Both the position numbers and the translations under genes were made by a program. This document shows positions 21,175-27,356 of a DNA stretch of 27,356 bases, in pieces (positions within the stretch are counted from its first letter, which is position 1; every line of letters begins with the position of its first letter). The stretch comes from a virus, in IMG/VR virus record IMGVR_UViG_3300021197_000569, positions 1 to 27,356 of that record. One strand, 5' to 3'. Under the pieces are notes generated by a model. The model was not told the DNA's origin. It worked only from the letters and a program-made list of their open reading frames with translations, and did not search any database.

Positions 21175-22224
21175 TTGACACAAAAATTCTCACAATTCAT
21201 CACTGAAGAACCAAAAGAGCAGAAGTATAAACTTGTAATCTTTCATAACTCTCACGAAAACTTGAGAGATGTAGGTAAACAAGATAGGCCTGATGTTAAG
21301 TTGATGAATGATGCCACAAAGAAACTTGGTATTAATCTATTTAATGCTGAATATTCTGGTAGTTTTATCGAAGAGAAAAATGGAAAGTTTTATGTCAACT
21401 CTTTCGCATTCGATGAAACAGGTAAGGCAGTAAAACCAAGTGAGGATGGTAAAACAGAATATCAAAAACCATTTGAGATTAGTCCAGAAGATACATTAAT
21501 TTTCCCTAGAGGATTAGGTACTCTTGGATTTACTACCAATAGACGTTGGGTAGATATGATTAGACTCTTAGAAGATGCTGGATTTAAAACAATACCATCT
21601 TTAGAGACATGGGATATCTGCACAAGTAAATATTATTGCAATGAGTTGTTTAGGAAAAATGGATTAAATACTCCAACAACTGTTCCTATAACATATTCAG
21701 ATGACACAGAACGAGCAATCGAAGGAATGAAGTTTCCGATAATACTTAAAGCATCCAGTGGTTCACAAACTGGTGTTGGAGTTGTTATTGTAGAGAGTAT
21801 GCGTTCACTACATCCAACAGTACAAATGTTATCACTGTTGAGTAAGAACATTGACCTTGTTGCTCAAGAATATATTAAAGTTGATTATGATGTTAGAGTT
21901 ATTGTACTTAACGGTGAAATAATCGCATCAATGAAACGACTAGTAATTGATGGTGATGCAAGAAGTAATGCGTCATTAGGTGCAGAGACAGAAGAGATAG
22001 AACTGACTGAAATTGAAAAGTCAGATTCAATCAAAGCTGCAAAACTCTGTAAAGGAGATTTGGTTGGTGTAGACTTTCTTCCCTCTAAAAATAGAGAGAA
22101 GGAACAACCATATATACTGGAAATAAACAGTATGCCAGGGTTTGGCGGAATTGAAAGGTCTACTAAAGGTAAGAGTGTTACTCAAGAAATATTGAAAACA
22201 TTCTTATATCGAAACAATTGGTAA
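21175..22224 (+). CDS. ATP-grasp ligase, RimK-like, with capsid-targeting-like N-terminus
   Basis: The product is 349 residues. ATP-grasp enzymes join a carboxylate to an amine using ATP; RimK adds glutamates to ribosomal protein S6. Visible features: FPIILKASSGSQTGVGVV (187-203) with ATP-binding K192 and the glycine loop, the DYDVRVIVLNGEIIASMKR strand pair (237-255) and GVDFLP plus YILEINSMPGFGGIE (298-327) with metal ligands near D300, E316 and N318. The start is TTG 21175; no ATG or GTG lies near. Residues 4-11 (KFSQFITE) resemble the T4 internal-protein capsid-targeting peptide MKTYQEFIAE and end in a gp21-type cleavage site. Substrate unknown. It sits between regA and gp43, two bases after regA. 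Confidence 0.85.
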   Translation: MTQKFSQFITEEPKEQKYKLVIFHNSHENLRDVGKQDRPDVKLMNDATKKLGINLFNAEYSGSFIEEKNGKFYVNSFAFDETGKAVKPSEDGKTEYQKPFEISPEDTLIFPRGLGTLGFTTNRRWVDMIRLLEDAGFKTIPSLETWDICTSKYYCNELFRKNGLNTPTTVPITYSDDTERAIEGMKFPIILKASSGSQTGVGVVIVESMRSLHPTVQMLSLLSKNIDLVAQEYIKVDYDVRVIVLNGEIIASMKRLVIDGDARSNASLGAETEEIELTEIEKSDSIKAAKLCKGDLVGVDFLPSKNREKEQPYILEINSMPGFGGIERSTKGKSVTQEILKTFLYRNNW

Positions 22225-22234
22225 AGGAAAAATA

Positions 22235-22456
22235 ATGACACTACTAGACGCAATTAAGAAACATAACGAAGGTAAGATTGCACTACATAAAGCAAATGTT
22301 GCAGTATACCTAAAGAATCCTGCTGGTATTGGGGAACATTCTGATATAGCAGAAGCAGTGGAAAGTGAATTGACAAAGATTGCTCATAGTCAAGATATCA
22401 TTGATATGGTTGACAAACACTTTCAAGGTGAGGAACAATTACCGCTTTTCTCTTGA
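22235..22456 (+). CDS. Small conserved phage protein with a C-terminal QLPLF motif
   Basis: The product is 73 residues. The central segment VYLKNPAGIGEHSDIAEAVESEL is a pattern I recall from short proteins of unknown function in marine T4-like phages; the rest is helical. The C-terminus reads EEQLPLFS. QLPLF closely resembles the bacterial beta-clamp-binding pentapeptide (Q-L-S/D-L-F). Placement directly before DNA polymerase gp43 makes a clamp contact plausible, but this is inference. The TGA stop lies inside the -35 box of the gp43 promoter. A GGAAAAATA stretch before the ATG serves as ribosome-binding site. Confidence 0.7.
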   Translation: MTLLDAIKKHNEGKIALHKANVAVYLKNPAGIGEHSDIAEAVESELTKIAHSQDIIDMVDKHFQGEEQLPLFS

Positions 22457-22481
22457 CATTCACCCCTAAACCGTATATAAT
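22453..22481 (+). promoter_or_regulatory. Sigma70-type promoter for gp43
   Basis: TTGACA, 17-base spacer, TATAAT: consensus match at both boxes. The -35 includes the stop codon of the gene before. Predicted start about 22488, 20 bases before the TTG start of gp43. The spacer lacks the TGTT-N5-AACA palindrome. Confidence 0.83.
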
Positions 22482-22507
22482 GAAACTCTTTGATAAGGAA
22501 AAATGTC

Positions 22508-25039
22508 TTGAATTTTTATACTCATGTAGCCCAGTGGGGCAACCAACTTTTGGTTCGTGCAGTAAAGAATGGTGTTCGCTCTAACTATAAGGTTAAATAC
22601 GAACCCACACTTTATGTACCTGTAAAGAACCCTACTGGATTTACAACTCTGGATGGCGGTAACGTCAATCCAATGAAATTCCTTACCATCAAAGAGGCAA
22701 AGGAATTTGTAGAGTTGTATCAGAGTCAACCACACCTCGTGTTTGGTATGACTCAATTCCCATATACTTACATCGCTGAACAATACCCTAAACAGATTCA
22801 ATTTGATTCTGAGAAGATGCGTATTGTTACTATTGATATTGAGGTTGAATGTGAGAATGGTTTCCCACATGCAGAACAAGCTGCAGAACCCATGTTATCA
22901 ATCACTATCAAGAACCACGATACTGGACGTATTAAGGTTTGGGGTTTACATGAATATAAAAACGATAGAGATGATGTACAATACATTCAGTGTGCAAATG
23001 AACGTGAACTTCTAGCACAATTCCTTGCATGGTGGGAGTATGACCATCCAGATATTATTACTGGTTGGAATACAGAATTCTTTGATATTCCCTATATCTG
23101 TAACCGTATCAAATCTCAAATGGGTGAGGACGCAATGAAACGTCTATCGCCTTGGGGTGTTGTTGATGCAAGAATGGTTGGTTCTGGTTTCGGTAAGAAA
23201 GACCAAGTATACAATATTCTTGGTGTTGAGAATATCGACTATCTACAACTCTATCGTAAATTTACTTATACTAATCAAGAATCATATCGCCTTGACCATA
23301 TTGCATTTGTTGAACTAGGACAACGCAAAGATGATAATCCTTATGAGACATTTCGTGATTGGTATACTAAAGATTATCAGTCATTCCTAGACTATAACAT
23401 CCAAGACGTTGAACTAGTTGACAGGCTTGATGAGAAGATGAAACTCATCGACTTGATTCTGACTATGACATATGAGGCAAAGGTAAATGTCTCTGATTCA
23501 TTTACGTCTGTTAAGTATTGGGATGTACTAATTTACAATCATCTACTAAAACAAAAGATTATTATTCCACAAAAACTTGGACACAAATCCAAAGGTGAGA
23601 AGTATGTTGGTGCTTATGTAAAAGAACCACAAGTAGGACAACACAAATGGGTTATGTCTTTTGACTTAAACTCTCTATATCCTCACTTGATTATGCAGTA
23701 CAATATTTCACCAGAGACTTTGTTGTCAAAACAACTTAATCTTGGTGATACTGCTGTTGATGATTTGATTGCACAGAAATTCAAAATTAAAGATATGCTT
23801 CCATCTAATGTAACGATGACACCTAACGGTGCATTGTTCAGTAAGGACAAACTAGGGTTCTTACCTAAGATGATGCAAGAGATGTACGATGACCGTACTA
23901 TCTACAAAAAGAAGATGTTGGATGCCCAACAAAAATATGAAAATACCAAAGATGCTAAATACTTAAAGGATGTATCTAAGTTTCAGAACATCCAGATGGC
24001 AAGAAAGATTTCACTAAACTCAGCCTATGGTGCGATTGGTAATGAGTGGTTTAGATATTATGATTTGAGAATTGCAGAAGGTATTACAACTTCTGGACAG
24101 TTCTCTATTCGTTGGATTGAAAAATCTATTAACATGTATCTAAACAAATTGTTAAAAACGGATGGAGAAGATTATGTTATTGCATCGGATACGGATTCAG
24201 TATACATTACTTTTGACAAGTTGGTTAATACTGTGCTTAAAAAGAAAGCAGATGAGTCAGAGAGTGCGTATCGTGGGAGGGCGGTGGACTTCCTTGATAG
24301 AGTTGCTCAAGATAAACTTGAACCTTTTATTGATAAGAGTTATCAAGCTCTTGCTTCTTATGTAAATGCATATGACCAAAAGATGCAAATGGCAAGAGAG
24401 GTTATTGCAGACAAGGGTATCTGGACTGCAAAGAAAAGATACATTCTTAATGCGTGGGATATCGAAGGTGTTCGTTATCAAGAACCTAAACTTAAAATCA
24501 TGGGTATCGAAGCAGTTAAATCATCTACGCCTGCACCTTGTCGTGACAAGATTAAAGAGGCACTGAAGATTATCATGTCTGGTACAGAGAAGGATGTAAA
24601 TACATTCATCCAAGAGTTTCGTGAAGAGTTTATGAAACTTCCACCAGAAGAGATTGCATTTCCTCGTTCTGTTAATGGACTAAAGAAGTGGAGTAGTAGT
24701 TCTGGTATCTTTACTAAAGGTGTTCCTATGCATTGTAAGGGTGCATTGCTTTACAATCACTATACTAAACAGAATAGACTAACTAACAAGTATCCTCTTA
24801 TACAGGAAGGTGACAAAATCAAGTTCTTAAACATGAGACAACCGAATCGTATGTCATCAAACGTAATATCTTTCATTACGAAGTTGCCTACAGAACTAGA
24901 ATTGCACAGTATGATTGATTATGACTTACAATATGAGAAGGCATTTGTTGAACCATTGACGTTTATTATGAACCAAATTGGGTGGAAGATTGACCGTTCT
25001 TATGGAACACAGACAACTCTTGAGGATTTCTTTGGATAA
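22508..25039 (+). CDS. 43: DNA polymerase gp43 (family B)
   Basis: The product is about 843 residues (T4 gp43 is 898). It is the replicative polymerase with proofreading. Exonuclease motifs: TIDIEVE with D110 and E112, GWNTEFFDIPY near 185, and YNIQDVELVD near 295. Polymerase motifs: A DLNSLYPHL near 387, B KISLNSAYG near 500, and C SDTDS near 560. The C-terminus TLEDFFG fits the clamp-binding tail of this family. The TTG at 22508 starts NFYTHV, the usual start in marine homologues, eight bases after AAGGA; an in-frame TTG at 22490 would fall at the predicted transcript start and is rejected. Confidence 0.96.
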   Translation: MNFYTHVAQWGNQLLVRAVKNGVRSNYKVKYEPTLYVPVKNPTGFTTLDGGNVNPMKFLTIKEAKEFVELYQSQPHLVFGMTQFPYTYIAEQYPKQIQFDSEKMRIVTIDIEVECENGFPHAEQAAEPMLSITIKNHDTGRIKVWGLHEYKNDRDDVQYIQCANERELLAQFLAWWEYDHPDIITGWNTEFFDIPYICNRIKSQMGEDAMKRLSPWGVVDARMVGSGFGKKDQVYNILGVENIDYLQLYRKFTYTNQESYRLDHIAFVELGQRKDDNPYETFRDWYTKDYQSFLDYNIQDVELVDRLDEKMKLIDLILTMTYEAKVNVSDSFTSVKYWDVLIYNHLLKQKIIIPQKLGHKSKGEKYVGAYVKEPQVGQHKWVMSFDLNSLYPHLIMQYNISPETLLSKQLNLGDTAVDDLIAQKFKIKDMLPSNVTMTPNGALFSKDKLGFLPKMMQEMYDDRTIYKKKMLDAQQKYENTKDAKYLKDVSKFQNIQMARKISLNSAYGAIGNEWFRYYDLRIAEGITTSGQFSIRWIEKSINMYLNKLLKTDGEDYVIASDTDSVYITFDKLVNTVLKKKADESESAYRGRAVDFLDRVAQDKLEPFIDKSYQALASYVNAYDQKMQMAREVIADKGIWTAKKRYILNAWDIEGVRYQEPKLKIMGIEAVKSSTPAPCRDKIKEALKIIMSGTEKDVNTFIQEFREEFMKLPPEEIAFPRSVNGLKKWSSSSGIFTKGVPMHCKGALLYNHYTKQNRLTNKYPLIQEGDKIKFLNMRQPNRMSSNVISFITKLPTELELHSMIDYDLQYEKAFVEPLTFIMNQIGWKIDRSYGTQTTLEDFFG

Positions 25040-25044
25040 ATGCC

Positions 25045-25073
25045 TTGACATTTGTTGGCAAAACAAGTATAAT
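25045..25073 (+). promoter_or_regulatory. Sigma70-type promoter for the methyltransferase, with spacer palindrome
   Basis: TTGACA, 17-base spacer, TATAAT. The spacer reads TT, then TGTT-GGCAA-AACA, then AG; extended half-sites TTGTT/AACAA are perfect. Drives the methyltransferase and TET-like pair. Confidence 0.85.
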
Positions 25074-25102
25074 GAGAGTATAAATTATGAAAGAGGATTT
25101 GA

Positions 25103-26320
25103 ATGAAATATTTTAGATATACACTAGATGAAATGAAACAGTCATCTGACAGGAAACTATTCGATTACATATCGTTCTTTGCAGGCGGTGGTGGTTCATC
25201 TGCTGGTTATAAACTTGCAGGCGGTGATTGTAAATTTGTCAATGAGTTTCAACAAGTCGCAGTGGATACCTATCTAGAGAATTGGCCAGAGACACCAGCA
25301 CACATATGTGGTGATATCAAAGAAGTCACTGGTGCAAAGATTATGGAGATGACAGGAATTAAAAAGGGAGAACTTGATATACTTGATGGTTCACCACCTT
25401 GTCCACCATTCTCAATGTCTGGTACAAAACAAAAAGGTTGGGGTAAAGAAAAGACTGCCTATGGAATGAAACAAAAGAACATTGAAGATTTAACATGGGA
25501 ACAGATTCGTATTGCTGGTGAGATGATGCCAAAAATAATTATCTGTGAGAATGTAAAAGGTCTTACAATGGAATATGCAAGAGAACATTTGATGCGAATG
25601 GTAAATGATTTCGAGGCATTAGGTTATACAACAGTTTACAAAGTACTAAAGGGACACAATCATGGTGTACCTCAGAAAAGAGAAAGAGTTTTTATCGTAT
25701 CGGTAAGGAACGATGTACTGGACAAAATCGGAGTACCATTTATGATACTTGAAAGTTTGATTTTTCCAGAACCAGAAGACCATGTCACTACAATTAAAGA
25801 TGCAATTTGGGACATTCAACAAAACAACGAGAATGCTTTTGAAGCAGTTGAACTTTGTGAGTCGATGACCAAGAGCGCTAAATATAAGTGGATGAAGAGA
25901 CTACCAAAGAATCCAGAAAAGGTTGTCTCTGTTGGTGATGATGTAGTTGGGCCTTGGTATGATAAAGTCATTGAACACAGAAAGAAATGGGGTAAGAGTA
26001 TTCCAGATAGAAAGAGTTCGTTCTTTCAATCTCGTAGAGTTCCTTGGAATCAAGCATCTCATACACTTTCTGAACAAGGACTACAAACAAGTCTTGCAGT
26101 TCACTTGCACCCAGAAGAAGATAGGGTGTACACAACTAAAGAAGCTGCACGACTAATGACTTTGCCAGAGGATTATAAATTCACTGGTACTCTTAACGAG
26201 AAACTTGCAAGAATTGGGTTGATGGTTGCACCACTACAAATGAAGTACCTTGCTGATAAAGTGTACGAAAACATCCTTAAACCCTATAAGGAGATACAAA
26301 ATGCAGAAACTAACGGTTAA
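25103..26320 (+). CDS. DNA (cytosine-5) methyltransferase
   Basis: The product is 405 residues. It transfers a methyl group from S-adenosylmethionine to carbon 5 of cytosine. Motif I FFAGGGGSSAGYKLAG (25-40, cofactor binding), motif IV GSPPCPPFS (96-104) with catalytic C100, motif VI ENVKG (near 155), motif VIII QKRERVFIV (near 192-200), a target-recognition stretch (about 215-310) and a motif X-like end (ARIGLMVAPLQMKYLADKVYENIL; family N-G/V-x-P-P varies to LMVAP). No restriction enzyme lies beside it. It is followed by, and overlaps, a TET/JBP-like oxygenase, suggesting the 5-methylcytosine is a substrate for oxidation. Target sequence cannot be read from the gene. Confidence 0.95.
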   Translation: MKYFRYTLDEMKQSSDRKLFDYISFFAGGGGSSAGYKLAGGDCKFVNEFQQVAVDTYLENWPETPAHICGDIKEVTGAKIMEMTGIKKGELDILDGSPPCPPFSMSGTKQKGWGKEKTAYGMKQKNIEDLTWEQIRIAGEMMPKIIICENVKGLTMEYAREHLMRMVNDFEALGYTTVYKVLKGHNHGVPQKRERVFIVSVRNDVLDKIGVPFMILESLIFPEPEDHVTTIKDAIWDIQQNNENAFEAVELCESMTKSAKYKWMKRLPKNPEKVVSVGDDVVGPWYDKVIEHRKKWGKSIPDRKSSFFQSRRVPWNQASHTLSEQGLQTSLAVHLHPEEDRVYTTKEAARLMTLPEDYKFTGTLNEKLARIGLMVAPLQMKYLADKVYENILKPYKEIQNAETNG

Positions 26321-27287
26321 AAAAGACTTAGGTCAAAAAGAAACTTACGATAAATGGAATGGTAAATTTCTAGACGAATCAGCATACGATGAGGTAATCA
26401 AAGTAACTGATACAGACATGGGAGTAATGAAACCTATCCTATCTTTGGATGGTTCAGATGTTCCCCTTGCATATGTTATTACAAATGCATTCCCTAAAGA
26501 AAGTAAGATTAGGGATATTCTAACTACAATTGAAGATACTTCTACTATGAGAGCAAACTGTTCTGGCCCTATTGATAAGGAAGAGATGCTTGCAAAAGGA
26601 TTAGTTGAAGGACAAGATTATAAACTAAGAACACCTAACTCATATTACACTCGTACAAAGTCTGGTGGTTGGGGTATGATTGCATACTCAAACGAAATTC
26701 ATTCTGTTATGATTGGACATAAACGTGGACGCTTTACTGGTGGTATTGATGTATCGGGTTGGTGTAAAGACAATAAAGAAAAGTGGGAAGCACTACAAGA
26801 AATAACTGAACACAATGAAACTGCATTCTCAAAAGCAAACGATGACATCTATAGAAGTCAGAGGTCTTTTGCAGAAAACAACATTCGTCCAGAACATCGT
26901 ATTGGTGAAGGTATCTTTACTACACTTTCTGCGAATAGATATTCTGCATATCAGTCTGCAAAGATGGCTGCACATGTAGACAGTGGTGACACTGATGCTG
27001 GTATGACAAGTATGTGTGTATTCAGAGAAGGTGATTATGATGGTGCATATCTTTGTTTCCCTCGTTATGGTGTTGCAATTGATGCCCCAGATAATAGTGT
27101 AGTGATTGCAGATAGTCAAGAAGTACATGGTGTTACACCTATCTCTGGTAGTGGACAACGGTTTAGTTGTGTTGCATATTGTGACAGACGATTGGCAACA
27201 GTCGGTGTTTACGGTAAACAAGAAAAACTGATTGGTAAGTACGCTGCAAAAACATCTGGAAATTTAAATGATTTTCTTGGCGAATAA
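26301..27287 (+). CDS. TET/JBP-like 2-oxoglutarate/Fe(II) dioxygenase
   Basis: The product is 328 residues. Residues H225-x-D227 (AAHVDSGD), H276 (SQEVHGVTP) and R287 (GQRFSC) form the expected iron-binding facial triad and the 2-oxoglutarate-binding arginine in the order of the double-stranded beta-helix fold. The segment between (EGDYDGAYLCFPRYGVAIDAP) has the G-x-L-x-F-P-x-x-G-x-x-x pattern of TET/JBP enzymes, which oxidise 5-methylcytosine or thymine. Phage TET enzymes acting on 5-methylcytosine are known. ATG 26301 is chosen because AAGGAG is directly upstream; an earlier in-frame start at 26250 would lie deep in the methyltransferase. It overlaps that gene by 20 bases, implying a coupled pair. 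Confidence 0.85.
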   Translation: MQKLTVKKDLGQKETYDKWNGKFLDESAYDEVIKVTDTDMGVMKPILSLDGSDVPLAYVITNAFPKESKIRDILTTIEDTSTMRANCSGPIDKEEMLAKGLVEGQDYKLRTPNSYYTRTKSGGWGMIAYSNEIHSVMIGHKRGRFTGGIDVSGWCKDNKEKWEALQEITEHNETAFSKANDDIYRSQRSFAENNIRPEHRIGEGIFTTLSANRYSAYQSAKMAAHVDSGDTDAGMTSMCVFREGDYDGAYLCFPRYGVAIDAPDNSVVIADSQEVHGVTPISGSGQRFSCVAYCDRRLATVGVYGKQEKLIGKYAAKTSGNLNDFLGE

Positions 27288-27290
27288 GCC

Positions 27291-27319
27291 TTGACATTTG
27301 TTATAATAACAGGTATACT
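27291..27319 (+). promoter_or_regulatory. Sigma70-type promoter at the right edge, with spacer palindrome
   Basis: TTGACA, 17-base spacer, TATACT. The spacer contains TGTTAT-A-ATAACA, a perfect palindrome. A GGAGAA ribosome-binding site closes the window (27351-27356), so a further early gene starts just past the right edge. Confidence 0.82.
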
Positions 27320-27356
27320 ATGCTAGAAGATTGAGATTGATTTATATTATGGAGAA

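Noticed and set aside
26250-26300. Earlier start for the TET-like gene
   Set aside because: No ribosome-binding site and deep overlap with the methyltransferase. ATG 26301 is preceded by AAGGAG.
1-27356. CRISPR arrays, insertion sequences, integrase or attachment sites
   Set aside because: No spaced direct repeats, transposase or integrase motifs were seen; the content is that of a strictly lytic phage core.

Overview
This window is a segment of a T4-like myovirus (contractile-tailed tailed phage) chromosome. Most genes have a recognisable T4 counterpart and lie in T4 core order. The DNA is AT-rich. Several accessory genes (small heat-shock protein, peptide deformylase, DUF3310, Sm-like protein) are typical of marine T4-like phages of cyanobacteria and SAR11-type bacteria. 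The sequence does not fix the host. No tRNA, CRISPR array or insertion sequence was found.

Bases 1-9,660 are the late virion module: the 3' end of terminase gp17, a reverse-strand HNH-like gene, then gp18 sheath, gp19 tube, gp20 portal, three small prohead or structural genes, gp21 protease, gp22 scaffold, gp23 capsid, a UUCG-loop terminator, and a gp19-like tail protein in the gp3 slot. Exact TATAAATA late promoters precede gp18, gp22, gp23, the gp3-slot gene, the structured gap before uvsY, and, on the reverse strand, the HNH-like gene.

Bases 9,680-16,300 hold recombination and late-transcription genes: uvsY, uvsW, an Sm-like protein, late sigma factor gp55 behind a sigma70-type promoter, gp47/gp46 nuclease, a DUF1599 protein and a peptide deformylase. 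Bases 16,300-18,770 hold accessory genes: a DUF932 protein, hsp20, a winged-helix protein and a DUF3310 protein, each in a promoter-rich, hairpin-rich setting. Bases 18,766-25,039 are the replisome in T4 order, 45-44-62-regA-43, with an ATP-grasp enzyme and a small protein inserted between regA and 43.

The last 2.3 kb hold a C5-cytosine methyltransferase directly overlapped by a TET/JBP-like dioxygenase. This is a likely two-step route from cytosine to 5-methylcytosine to 5-hydroxymethylcytosine in phage DNA.

The points I find most interesting are: the methyltransferase-TET pair; an ATP-grasp (RimK-like) enzyme whose N-terminus looks like a T4 capsid-targeting peptide ending in a gp21 cleavage site, so it may be packaged and injected; four promoters sharing a TGTT-N5-AACA palindrome inside the spacer; and a ROSE-like candidate RNA thermometer at the hsp20 ribosome-binding site.
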